Shown here piece after piece: positions 42,926 through 50,806 of a DNA stretch of 64,000 nucleotides. Below the pieces are notes generated by a model. The model was not told the origin of the DNA. It did not search any database and worked only from the letters and a program-made list of their open reading frames with translations. The stretch covers positions 124,001 to 188,000 of the forward strand of contig NZ_JBJUVG010000001.1 in NCBI RefSeq assembly GCF_046097595.1, written 5' to 3'. The position numbers were made by a program, and so were the translations under genes. Numbering within the stretch: the first letter of the stretch is position 1; each line of letters starts with the position of its first letter. This stretch comes from Peptococcus simiae (GTDB lineage: Bacteria; Bacillota; Peptococcia; Peptococcales; Peptococcaceae).

Positions 42926-43010
42926 GATTGGCACAAAAAATAATTGCCTATCTATCAGCCTCTTGCAAGGATGACTAGAAGCGTATATAGCTTAGCTGGG
43001 CTTGCTCCTC

Positions 43011-43044
43011 TTGTTGTGGACCTGCTCTTTGTGTTACAATGTAA
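43011..43044 (+). promoter_or_regulatory. Promoter and candidate operator of the toxin-antitoxin pair
   Basis: TTGTTG (43011-43016), 18 bases, TACAAT (43035-43040). TTACA-A-TGTAA (43034-43044) is a palindrome overlapping the -10, a fitting place for autorepression by the antitoxin. Confidence 0.55.
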
Positions 43045-43063
43045 TATGAAAGGAGTGAGGTAG

Positions 43064-43288
43064 ATGGCTACAATAACCACACGAGTCAATGCAGAAGAAA
43101 AAGACCTCATTCAAAGTTATGCTCGCTTTTTCGGTTTGTCCGTTTCTGATTTTATCCGGCAGACCGTTATTGAGAAGATTGAAGATGAGTGGGACATTCA
43201 AGTTGCTGATGAGGCCTACCAAAATTACCTAGAAAACCCTAGCGATATTGTGCTTTTTTCCGATATTGAAAAAGAGTTACAAGTATGA
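43064..43288 (+). CDS. RelB-like ribbon-helix-helix antitoxin
   Basis: 74 residues. The N-terminal part (TITTRVNAEEKDLIQSYARFFGLSVSDFIRQ, about residues 3-33) is a ribbon-helix-helix DNA-binding unit. The C-terminal part is acidic and likely wraps the toxin. AAAGGAG precedes the start. It overlaps the toxin gene by four bases. The pair is richer in A+T than the surrounding genes and uses different codons, which suggests acquisition. Confidence 0.88.
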   Translation: MATITTRVNAEEKDLIQSYARFFGLSVSDFIRQTVIEKIEDEWDIQVADEAYQNYLENPSDIVLFSDIEKELQV

Positions 43289-43554
43289 GCTATGAGCTTG
43301 TCCTTACCCGTAATGCTGAAAAAAAGCTCAGTCAACTAGATAAAACCACTAGGAAACGTATTGCCCTGTGGTTGGCTAAGCACCTACAAAATACTGAAGA
43401 ACCAAGGGTTCATGGTAAGGCTTTAAAAGGTCATTTAACTGACTACTGGCGGTATAGAATTGGTGACTATCGGATTATTGCCAGAATAGAAGATGAGAAG
43501 CTCATCATCTTAGTCGTGGAAATAGGGCATAGAAAAGATATCTATCGTTCATAA
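43285..43554 (+). CDS. RelE/ParE-superfamily toxin
   Basis: 89 residues of the RelE fold: YELVLTRNAEKKLSQLDK, then VHGKALKGHLTDYWRYRIGDYRIIARIED and ILVVEIGHRKDIYR. The ordered basic and aromatic residues (Lys/Arg in the middle, the terminal HRKDIY) are those of ribosome-dependent mRNA interferases such as RelE. Cleavage activity is inferred from the family. Coupled to its antitoxin by ATGA; a terminator follows 70 bases later. Confidence 0.9.
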   Translation: MSYELVLTRNAEKKLSQLDKTTRKRIALWLAKHLQNTEEPRVHGKALKGHLTDYWRYRIGDYRIIARIEDEKLIILVVEIGHRKDIYRS

Positions 43555-43625
43555 ATCACCAATCTTGCAAGATTGCTTCCGAAGTATATACTAGGCTTAA
43601 GGAAATACGATACATTATAATCACT

Positions 43626-43658
43626 AAAAAGCCCACCAAGTGCCATTGGTGGGCTTTT
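43626..43658 (+). terminator. Terminator of the toxin-antitoxin pair
   Basis: AAAAGCCCACCAA, GTGCCA, TTGGTGGGCTTTT. Confidence 0.85.
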
Positions 43659-43689
43659 GACATTTATTTAAAATCAACGATAGCTTAGT

Positions 43690-43767
43690 TAGAAAGCCGG
43701 AGCCGTACGCCTTTGTGTACCCTGGGGATAGGCAGCCGGTGCCGGTCTTATGGGCCGGCTGTTTTTC
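43690..43767 (+). ncRNA. Possible fragment of a GEMM-I (cyclic-di-GMP) riboswitch with terminator
   Basis: AGAAAGCC, a variable GTAC/GTAC hairpin, then GATAGGCAGCCGGTGCC resembles the second half of GEMM-I aptamers (AAAGCC ... GGCAGCCGGGUUGCC). Its CAGCCGG also pairs with CCGGCTG of a following stem that ends in TTTTT (to 43767). The first half with the GNRA hairpin is not seen, and no gene follows on this strand, so it is at best a remnant. Confidence 0.25.
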
Positions 43768-43772
43768 TGCAC

Positions 43773-43813
43773 AAAAAAAGCTTAACCACCCAAGCCTGGG
43801 AATGGCTAAGCTT
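43773..43813 (-). terminator. Terminator of tRNA-Lys
   Basis: On the minus strand AAGCTTAGCCA, a 14-base loop and TGGTTAAGCTTTTTTT. Confidence 0.85.
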
Positions 43814-43817
43814 TATA

Positions 43818-43890
43818 TGGACCATCAGGGGATCGAACCCTGGACAACACGATTAAGAGTCGCGTGCTCTACCAGCTGAGCTAATGGTCC
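43818..43890 (-). tRNA. tRNA-Lys (CUU)
   Basis: 73 bases: acceptor GGACCAT/ATGGTCC, discriminator A, loop CTCTTAA (anticodon CTT), T arm AGGGTTCGATCCCCT. CCA is not encoded. Confidence 0.95.
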
Positions 43891-43903
43891 GCTACAGTTG
43901 AGT

Positions 43904-43932
43904 ATTATACGCCTTTTCAGGAGGGCTGTCAA
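43904..43932 (-). promoter_or_regulatory. Promoter of tRNA-Lys
   Basis: Perfect consensus on the minus strand: TTGACA, 17 bases, TATAAT. Confidence 0.92.
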
Positions 43933-44022
43933 TATTTCTTCACAGACTTTTGACAAGAACCTGGACTTATGTTAAAATATAATTCCGATACAGGGTTGTT
44001 GAGAAAAATATTAAATTTCCTC

Positions 44023-44051
44023 TTGACGAAACTGTATAAGGTATGTATAAT
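44023..44051 (+). promoter_or_regulatory. Promoter of the four-tRNA cluster
   Basis: TTGACG (44023-44028), 17 bases, TATAAT (44046-44051), 30 bases before tRNA-Tyr. Confidence 0.9.
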
Positions 44052-44080
44052 GTACTTCGCTGGTTGGATAACCGGCCTGT

Positions 44081-44162
44081 GGAGGGGTTCCCGAGTGGCC
44101 AAAGGGGACGGACTGTAAATCCGTTAGCTCAGCTTTCGAAGGTTCGAATCCTTCTCCCTCCA
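44081..44162 (+). tRNA. tRNA-Tyr (GUA)
   Basis: Class II tRNA of 82 bases: acceptor GGAGGGG/TCCCTCC with one G-T pair, loop CTGTAAA (anticodon GTA), T arm GAAGGTTCGAATCCTTC. CCA is not encoded. Confidence 0.95.
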
Positions 44163-44171
44163 TCATATTGC

Positions 44172-44244
<73 letters not shown>

Positions 44245-44252
44245 TTTTTTAT

Positions 44253-44325
44253 GCTGATATAGCTCAGTAGGTAGAGCGCCACCTTGGTAAGGTGGAGGTC
44301 TCCGGTTCAAATCCGGATATCAGCT
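44253..44325 (+). tRNA. tRNA-Thr (GGU)
   Basis: 73 bases: acceptor GCTGATA/TATCAGC, discriminator T, anticodon stem CCACC/GGTGG, loop TTGGTAA (anticodon GGT). Confidence 0.95.
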
Positions 44326-44330
44326 TTTTT

Positions 44331-44404
44331 GGCGGCATAGCTCAGCTGGCTAGAGCATACGGTTCATACCCGTAGTGTCCGGGGTTCAAGTCCCTGTGCC
44401 GCTA
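44331..44404 (+). tRNA. Elongator tRNA-Met (CAU)
   Basis: 74 bases: acceptor GGCGGCA/TGCCGCT, anticodon stem TACGG/CCGTA, loop TTCATAC (anticodon CAT). The overall sequence matches elongator Met better than the Ile-CAU type. Confidence 0.92.
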
Positions 44405-44409
44405 TCTAA

Positions 44410-44439
44410 GCGTACAGACAAGTGTCTGTGCGTTTTTTT
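44410..44439 (+). terminator. Terminator of the tRNA cluster
   Basis: GCGTACAGACA, AGT, GTCTGTGCG and seven T residues; one G-T pair. Confidence 0.88.
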
Positions 44440-44541
44440 GTTTATAGGGGCAGGTCAACATCCTGTAAAGAACAAGTTGTTTTAAAATATATCTTTTATG
44501 GGTATCTATCTTATAGTGCTCATTGAAAGGAGACAGCTAAT

Positions 44542-45138
44542 ATGAAAAAAAGATGGATCGCCCCTGTTTTAGCCCTGACCCTGCTGGTAACAGCTTGCGG
44601 GAACCAGGCCAGCCAACAACCGGCTACTGATGATGACCAAGGATCTGCCCCAGCCAAAACAGAGCAAACCGATAAAAATACCGCAGCCCAGGTCTCTGAA
44701 GAGGATATCGCCCAAGCCAAGGCCGATAAAGAGGCCGCCTTTGATAAGTTTAAAGAACTCCATGCCGACATGGACCTGACCCAGTTTGAACTGTCTTATG
44801 AAAATGGCCGCCTGGTCTATGACCTGGAAGGGGAAAAGGATGGTCAAGATGTTGACGTCGTCTTAGACGCCAATGACCTGTCCGTCGTAAAAGATGACCT
44901 GGACAACGATGACGATGCCACCGTCGATCCGGCCATCAGTAAGGATATGCTGGCCAAGATTGACGCCCTTGTCGACGAAGCCATTAAAGACAGAGACGGG
45001 TCTTATGCCACCAGCTACAGCCTGTCCCACGATGATGGCCGTTGGGTTTTAGATGTTGAAACCAAGGACCAAAACAAGCAAGAAGTGGAATACAGCTACA
45101 ACCTGGAGACCGGCGAACTGATTGAAAAAGACGCCTAA
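44542..45138 (+). CDS. Lipoprotein with PepSY-like repeats
   Basis: 198 residues. A lipoprotein signal peptide ends in the lipobox LVTACG (Cys about residue 19), so it should be diacylated and held on the outer face of the membrane. After a low-complexity Gln/Asp/Thr linker come two similar units, each with a helix followed by YENGRLVYDLEGE or HDDGRWVLDVETK, the pattern of PepSY-type domains. Such proteins often bind or inhibit peptidases or stabilise the envelope; the role here is unknown. GAAAGGAGA precedes the ATG. Confidence 0.82.
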   Translation: MKKRWIAPVLALTLLVTACGNQASQQPATDDDQGSAPAKTEQTDKNTAAQVSEEDIAQAKADKEAAFDKFKELHADMDLTQFELSYENGRLVYDLEGEKDGQDVDVVLDANDLSVVKDDLDNDDDATVDPAISKDMLAKIDALVDEAIKDRDGSYATSYSLSHDDGRWVLDVETKDQNKQEVEYSYNLETGELIEKDA

Positions 45139-45168
45139 TCTCCCGGCCTTGTACCCCTTAAAAGGCTT

Positions 45169-45195
45169 AGAGCGCACTCCGGTGCGCTCTTTCTT
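45169..45195 (+). terminator. Terminator after the lipoprotein gene
   Basis: AGAGCGCAC, TCCG, GTGCGCTCT then TTCTT. Confidence 0.8.
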
Positions 45196-45248
45196 ATTCC
45201 TGGCTTGCTTAAGGCTTGCTTAAAAGTTAGGCCAGCCGGGTATATAGG

Positions 45249-45260
45249 GTACGCGTGTTC
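45249..45260. promoter_or_regulatory. Candidate LexA (SOS) box of uvrBA
   Basis: GTAC-GCGT-GTTC matches the Gram-positive box GAAC-N4-GTTC in 7 of 8 fixed bases. It lies 31 bases before uvrB, downstream of a weak TTGCTT/TATATA promoter. Confidence 0.5.
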
Positions 45261-45291
45261 TGAATGAGCAAGAGCAGAAAGGAGAGAGGCC

Positions 45292-47268
45292 ATGCCTGAT
45301 TTTCAACTGGTAAGTGATTTTAAGCCCACCGGGGACCAACCCCAGGCCATTGATGCCCTCTTGGAGGGCTTAAACCTGGGCTATCCCAAGCAGACCCTCC
45401 TGGGAGTTACCGGGAGTGGGAAGACCTTTACCATGGCCAATATCATTGCCCGGGCCAACCGGCCGGCCCTGATCTTTGAGCCGAACAAGACCTTGGCCGC
45501 TCAACTCTATAGCGAGTTTAAAGCCTTTTTTCCCAATAACGCTGTCGAATACTTCGTCAGTTACTACGATTACTACCAGCCGGAAGCCTATGTGGCCCGG
45601 ACGGATACCTTTATAGAAAAAGATGCCCAAATCAACGAGGAAATCGAAAAACTCCGCCACAGTGCCACCGCTGCCCTCCTGGAACGTCGGGATGTCATCA
45701 TTGTGGCCTCGGTGTCCTGTATTTACGGCTTAGGGTCCCCGGACTTCTACAAGGACCAGGTCGTGAACCTCCGGGTAGGCCAGGAGGTGGACCGGGATGA
45801 TATCCTCCGCCGCCTGGTGGAAATCCAGTTTGAACGGAACGATATTGACTTCAAGCGGGGGACCTTCCGGGTCCGGGGTGATGTGGTCGATATTTTCCCG
45901 GCCTCATCCAGTGAGAAGAGCATCCGGGTGGAATTTTTTGGCGATGAAGTGGACCGGATCACCGAGGTCGAAGCCCTCACCGGCAAGACCCTCGGCGTTC
46001 GCAAGCACGTGGCCATTTACCCCAATACCCACTATGTGACCTCGCCGGATTATTTAGAGACCGCCATTGCTAATATTGAAGCGGAAATGCGCGAGCAGAT
46101 TGCCAAATTTGAAGGAGAGGGTAAGCTTATCGAGGCCCAGCGGATCGGGGAGCGGACCCGGTATGACCTGGAAATGCTCCGGGAGCTGGGCTATTGCTCC
46201 GGGGTGGAAAACTACTCCCGGCCCCTAGCCGGCCGGGCCCCGGGGTCAACCCCCTATACCCTCCTGGACTTCTTCCCGGAAGACTTTATTACCTTTATTG
46301 ATGAAAGCCACGTGGCCGTGCCCCAGATTGGCGGCATGTACGCCGGTGACCGGTCCCGGAAGGAAAACCTGGTCAACCATGGTTTCCGCCTGCCCTCCGC
46401 CCTGGACAACCGGCCCCTGACCTTTGATGAATTTGAAGACCGGGTCCGGCAGACGGTTTACGTCAGTGCGACCCCGGGCCCCTATGAAGAAGAACACGCC
46501 CTGCAAACGGTAGAGCAGATTATCCGACCGACGGGCCTCTTGGACCCGCCCATTGAAGTCCGCCCCATTACCGGGCAAATCGATGATCTCATGGATGAGT
46601 GCCGCCTCCGCATGGACCGGAATGAACGGGTCCTGGTCACCACCCTGACCAAGCGGATGGCCGAGGACCTGACCGATTACCTGGCCAATGCCGGTATTCC
46701 GGTCCGTTACCTCCACAGTGAAGTCAAGACCCTGGAGCGGATGGAAATCCTCCGGGACCTCCGGCTCGGCGAATTTGACGTCCTAGTCGGCATTAACCTC
46801 CTCCGGGAAGGCCTGGACCTGCCGGAAGTTTCCCTGGTGGCCATCCTGGATGCTGATAAGGAGGGCTTCCTCCGGAGTGAGCGGTCCATGATCCAGACCG
46901 TTGGCCGGGCCGCCCGGAATGCTAACGGCCAAGTCATCATGTATGCTGACCACATCACCGGGTCCATGCAGCGGACCATTGACGAAACCAACCGCCGCCG
47001 GCAGATCCAGATGGCCTATAACGAAGCCCATGGCATTACCCCGGAAACCATCCGCAAGCGGGTAGCTGACGATATCCGGGCAACCGAAAAGGTCGCCGAA
47101 GAGGAGTCTGCCTATCTTTTGAAAGAGGTGCCCCTCGACCGAAAAGGTCGCAAACAGCACCTGCAAATCCTGGAAAAAACCATGAAAGAAGCGGCCAAGA
47201 ACTTAGAATTTGAAATTGCGGCCGAATTGCGTGATGAAATTCGCCGTATTAAAGCCGGTGGCCAGTAA
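45292..47268 (+). CDS. uvrB: Excinuclease ABC subunit B
   Basis: 658 residues. Helicase motif I is GVTGSGKTFTMAN. The beta-hairpin that probes DNA is seen as YYDYYQPEAYVARTDTFIEKDAQIN. Later motifs include FIDESHVAVPQIGGMY, VSATPGPYE and QTVGRAARNANG. The C-terminal UVR motif is MKEAAKNLEFEIAAELRDEI. UvrB verifies damage handed over by UvrA and recruits UvrC. GAAAGGAGAG precedes the start and uvrA follows after 26 bases. Confidence 0.97.
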   Translation: MPDFQLVSDFKPTGDQPQAIDALLEGLNLGYPKQTLLGVTGSGKTFTMANIIARANRPALIFEPNKTLAAQLYSEFKAFFPNNAVEYFVSYYDYYQPEAYVARTDTFIEKDAQINEEIEKLRHSATAALLERRDVIIVASVSCIYGLGSPDFYKDQVVNLRVGQEVDRDDILRRLVEIQFERNDIDFKRGTFRVRGDVVDIFPASSSEKSIRVEFFGDEVDRITEVEALTGKTLGVRKHVAIYPNTHYVTSPDYLETAIANIEAEMREQIAKFEGEGKLIEAQRIGERTRYDLEMLRELGYCSGVENYSRPLAGRAPGSTPYTLLDFFPEDFITFIDESHVAVPQIGGMYAGDRSRKENLVNHGFRLPSALDNRPLTFDEFEDRVRQTVYVSATPGPYEEEHALQTVEQIIRPTGLLDPPIEVRPITGQIDDLMDECRLRMDRNERVLVTTLTKRMAEDLTDYLANAGIPVRYLHSEVKTLERMEILRDLRLGEFDVLVGINLLREGLDLPEVSLVAILDADKEGFLRSERSMIQTVGRAARNANGQVIMYADHITGSMQRTIDETNRRRQIQMAYNEAHGITPETIRKRVADDIRATEKVAEEESAYLLKEVPLDRKGRKQHLQILEKTMKEAAKNLEFEIAAELRDEIRRIKAGGQ

Positions 47269-47294
47269 AGCCGGCAATAGAGAATGGAGGACCT

Positions 47295-50129
47295 ATGGCC
47301 CAAGACTATATCAAAATCCGCGGCGCCCGCGTGAATAATTTAAAAAACATTGACCTGGATATTCCCAGGGAAAAATTGATCGTCGTCACCGGCTTGTCCG
47401 GGTCCGGCAAGTCATCCCTGGCCTTTGATACCATTTATGCCGAAGGGCAGCGGCGGTATGTGGAATCCCTATCATCCTATGCCCGGATGTTCCTGGGCCA
47501 GATGGATAAGCCGGATGTTGACGATATTTCCGGCCTGTCCCCGGCCATTTCCATTGACCAGAAAACCACCAGTCGGAATCCCCGGTCCACCGTCGGGACG
47601 GTAACGGAAATTTACGACTACTTCCGGCTCCTCTTTGCCCGGGTCGGCCATGCCCATTGCCCCTCCTGTGGCAAGCCCATTAGCCGGCAGACCGTCGACC
47701 AGATGGTGGACCAGATCATGGCCCTGCCCGAAGGGACCCGGCTCCAAATCCTGGCCCCGGCCGTCCAAAACCGGAAGGGCGAATTCAAGCGCCTCCTGGA
47801 CCAATTTCGGGAAGCCGGCTATATCCGGGTTCGGATTGACGGCGACCAGTATGACCTGGCCGAGGATATCCAACTGGCGAAAAACAAGCGGCATGACCTC
47901 CAGGTGGTCATCGACCGGATCAAGGTCCGGCCGGATGTGGAAAGCCGGCTGGCCGGGTCCCTCCAGGCCGCCTTGGAGATTGCCGAAGGGGAGGTCTGGG
48001 TCGATGCCGACGGGGAAATTCTCCGCTTTAGCGAGCATTTTGCCTGTGCCGACTGCCATATTTCCATGCCGGAAATCAGCCCCCAACTCTTTTCCTTTAA
48101 CAACCCCCTGGGGGCCTGCCCCCATTGTGACGGCCTGGGGGCCACCCGAGCCCTGGACCCGGACCTCATCGTCGATGACCCCGCCATGACCCTGGCCGAA
48201 GGGGTCTTAAAGCCCTGGCGGAAGGGGTCCGCCTCAGACTTCTATCCGAAAATGCTCGAAGCGGTCGCCAAGCTGGAAAATATTGATAGGGATACCCCCT
48301 GGAAAAAGTTGCCGAAAAAGGCACGGGACTTCATCCTCTATGGGGGCGACCATCCGGACCTCCGCTTCACCTATACCAACCTTTTTAAGGAGAAGAAGAC
48401 CTACCGGAAGCCCTTTGAGGGCCTCATTCCCAACTTGGACCGGCGCTATAAAAATAGCACGAGCGACTATGTTCAGCAGGAAATCGAATCCTATATGATT
48501 TCTAAAACCTGCACCCACTGCCATGGTCACCGGCTCCGGCCTGAAGCCCTGGCGGTGACCGTTGGCGGCAAAAATATTGCGGAAGCCACCGCCTTTAATA
48601 TTGCTGAGGGTCTGGCCTTTTTTGAAAACCTGGACCTGGATGAGCGGGAGGCCTACATTGCCCGGCTCATCGTCAAAGAAATCATTGACCGGCTTCGCTT
48701 CCTGGTCAACGTTGGCCTGAATTACCTGACCCTGGACCGGATGGCCGGGACCCTCTCCGGCGGGGAGGCCCAGCGGATCCGCCTGGCCACCCAGATTGGG
48801 TCCGGCCTGGTGGGCGTCCTCTATATCTTAGACGAACCCTCCATTGGCCTCCACCAGCGGGACAATGAGCGGCTCATTGAAACCCTCCGCCATCTGACTG
48901 ACCTGGGCAATACCCTCATCGTTGTCGAACATGATGACGAAACCATGCGGGCTGCCGACTTCCTGGTGGATGTCGGTCCCGGTGCCGGCGAACACGGCGG
49001 GCAGATTGTCGCCAGCGGCAGCCCGGAAGAGGTTATGGCTAATGAGGCATCCATCACCGGCCGCTTTTTATCCGGTAAGGAGTGCATCCCTGTCCCTTCC
49101 AGCCGCCGGCCGGTAGACCCGGACCGGCATCTGAAGGTCCGGGGGGCCAAGGAAAACAACTTGCGCAATATTGACGTCAGCTTCCCCCTGGGCGTCCTGA
49201 CCTGTGTGACTGGGGTCTCCGGCAGCGGCAAGTCCACCCTGGTCAATGAAATCCTGGACAAGGCCCTGGAAAAACACCTCTACACCCAGTCCAAGGCCCG
49301 CCCTGGTGCCTACAAGACCCTGGAAGGCCTGGACCAGGTCGATAAGGTTATCAATATTGACCAAAGCCCCATTGGCCGGACCCCCCGGTCCAACCCGGCC
49401 ACCTATACCGGCGTCTTTGACGCCATCCGCCAGCTCTTTGCCGATACCAAAGAAGCCCAGATCCGCGGCTATAAGCCCGGTCGTTTCAGCTTCAACGTCA
49501 AGGGCGGCCGCTGTGAAGCCTGCCGGGGTGACGGGATCATCAAGATAGAGATGCACTTCCTCCCGGACGTCTACGTCCCCTGCGAAGTCTGTCATGGCAA
49601 ACGCTACAACCGGGAAACCCTGGAAGTCCACTACCGGGGCAAGACCATTGCCGATGTCCTGGAGATGACCGCCGAAGAGGCCCTGGCCTTCTTCGAAAAT
49701 ATCCCCCGGATTGCCGGTAAGCTTCAGACCATTGTCGATGTCGGCCTGGGCTACGTCCGCCTGGGCCAGCCGGCCACCACCCTGTCCGGTGGCGAGGCCC
49801 AGCGGGTCAAACTCGCCACCGAGCTGTCCAAAAGGCCTACCGGTAAAACCGTCTACATCCTAGACGAGCCGACCACCGGCCTCCACGCCGCAGATATTAA
49901 AAAACTCCTGGACGTCCTAAACCGCCTGGTCGATGGCGGCGAAACCGTCATCGTCATCGAGCACAACCTGGACGTCATCAAGTGCGCCGATCACCTCATC
50001 GACCTGGGCCCGGAAGGCGGGTCTGGCGGTGGCCGCGTGGTCGCTACCGGGACGCCGGAAAAGGTAGCCCAAAGTAAAAAAAGCTATACCGGCCTCTTCC
50101 TCCGGCCAATCTTAGACCGGGGTTGGTAA
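47295..50129 (+). CDS. uvrA: Excinuclease ABC subunit A
   Basis: 944 residues, standard. Two ABC ATPase units are each split by insertions: GLSGSGKSSLAFDT with signature TLSGGEAQRIRLATQIG, and GVSGSGKSTLVNEI with TLSGGEAQRVKLATELS. Zinc-finger cysteines are seen in CPHCDGLG and the CEACRGDGIIKIEMHFLPDVYV region ending in CEVCHGKRYN. UvrA scans DNA for bulky damage as a dimer with UvrB. GGAGG precedes the start. It is in one unit with uvrB, closed by the terminator at 50144. Confidence 0.97.
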   Translation: MAQDYIKIRGARVNNLKNIDLDIPREKLIVVTGLSGSGKSSLAFDTIYAEGQRRYVESLSSYARMFLGQMDKPDVDDISGLSPAISIDQKTTSRNPRSTVGTVTEIYDYFRLLFARVGHAHCPSCGKPISRQTVDQMVDQIMALPEGTRLQILAPAVQNRKGEFKRLLDQFREAGYIRVRIDGDQYDLAEDIQLAKNKRHDLQVVIDRIKVRPDVESRLAGSLQAALEIAEGEVWVDADGEILRFSEHFACADCHISMPEISPQLFSFNNPLGACPHCDGLGATRALDPDLIVDDPAMTLAEGVLKPWRKGSASDFYPKMLEAVAKLENIDRDTPWKKLPKKARDFILYGGDHPDLRFTYTNLFKEKKTYRKPFEGLIPNLDRRYKNSTSDYVQQEIESYMISKTCTHCHGHRLRPEALAVTVGGKNIAEATAFNIAEGLAFFENLDLDEREAYIARLIVKEIIDRLRFLVNVGLNYLTLDRMAGTLSGGEAQRIRLATQIGSGLVGVLYILDEPSIGLHQRDNERLIETLRHLTDLGNTLIVVEHDDETMRAADFLVDVGPGAGEHGGQIVASGSPEEVMANEASITGRFLSGKECIPVPSSRRPVDPDRHLKVRGAKENNLRNIDVSFPLGVLTCVTGVSGSGKSTLVNEILDKALEKHLYTQSKARPGAYKTLEGLDQVDKVINIDQSPIGRTPRSNPATYTGVFDAIRQLFADTKEAQIRGYKPGRFSFNVKGGRCEACRGDGIIKIEMHFLPDVYVPCEVCHGKRYNRETLEVHYRGKTIADVLEMTAEEALAFFENIPRIAGKLQTIVDVGLGYVRLGQPATTLSGGEAQRVKLATELSKRPTGKTVYILDEPTTGLHAADIKKLLDVLNRLVDGGETVIVIEHNLDVIKCADHLIDLGPEGGSGGGRVVATGTPEKVAQSKKSYTGLFLRPILDRGW

Positions 50130-50143
50130 AAATATATAAGCTG

Positions 50144-50170
50144 AAAGCCCCGGAAAACCGGGGCTTTTTT
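50144..50170 (+). terminator. Terminator of uvrBA
   Basis: AAAGCCCCGG, AAAA, CCGGGGCTTTTTT. Confidence 0.9.
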
Positions 50171-50189
50171 ATAAACCACTAAGTCATAC

Positions 50190-50217
50190 TTGCTTAATTA
50201 AATATATCGACTATAAT
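50190..50217 (+). promoter_or_regulatory. Promoter of the 143-residue ORF
   Basis: TTGCTT (50190-50195), 16 bases, TATAAT (50212-50217). Confidence 0.7.
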
Positions 50218-50268
50218 TATATATAGGATAAAATAAACTAATACTCTAAGCTCATTGAGGTGAGACGA

Positions 50269-50700
50269 ATGGCAGATCTGATGACAGCACTGGTTTATGG
50301 TGAGGAATGCGATAAAGCATTGGAGGATTTATTGCATTACCTGCGGACCACCCTCCAAGGGGGCTACCTGGATATTTTTGCCCACCGCTTTCAGAAAAGG
50401 TCTATCTTTGCCGGCGAACTCAGTGGGTTTGGCCCTCTGCATGACCAGGCCTGTCAAGCGATGGACCAATTAATCCAAGCGCTCAAAAATGCCCAGGACT
50501 TTACCCCGCTCTTTGCAAACACCGCCTTTTGCATCCAGTCCCTAGAAATTATGGCAAACCGCTTGGCCCGTCTTGACCCACGTAAAGATATGACCGGTGA
50601 CATCACCCGGGTGGAAAACATCCAGAACAACCTTAAGTCCTATTTGCGGATTATCGAAGACCGGTACAACAGTCGGTCCCAAGCGGTGAAAGAGGGCTAG
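50269..50700 (+). CDS. Conserved-looking helical protein, unknown
   Basis: 143 residues from the ATG with GAGGTGAG upstream. The product is predicted all-helical and cytosolic (EECDKALEDLLHYLRTTLQGG, then ENIQNNLKSYLRIIEDRYNSR). No motif or family is recognised, and there is no signal peptide. It sits alone between uvrA and tuf with its own promoter. The coding pattern resembles the rest of the chromosome. Confidence 0.7.
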   Translation: MADLMTALVYGEECDKALEDLLHYLRTTLQGGYLDIFAHRFQKRSIFAGELSGFGPLHDQACQAMDQLIQALKNAQDFTPLFANTAFCIQSLEIMANRLARLDPRKDMTGDITRVENIQNNLKSYLRIIEDRYNSRSQAVKEG

Positions 50701-50727
50701 TTAGCCCTTTTCCATCGGCTAGAATAA

Positions 50728-50756
50728 TTGACAAGACGGGCATAAGGCTATAGAAT
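50728..50756 (+). promoter_or_regulatory. Strong promoter of tuf
   Basis: TTGACA (50728-50733), 17 bases, TAGAAT (50751-50756). Confidence 0.9.
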
Positions 50757-50806
50757 GAAACTAATCATTATTGTAAAAATTTGAATCTCTTTTAGGAGGC
50801 ACATGC

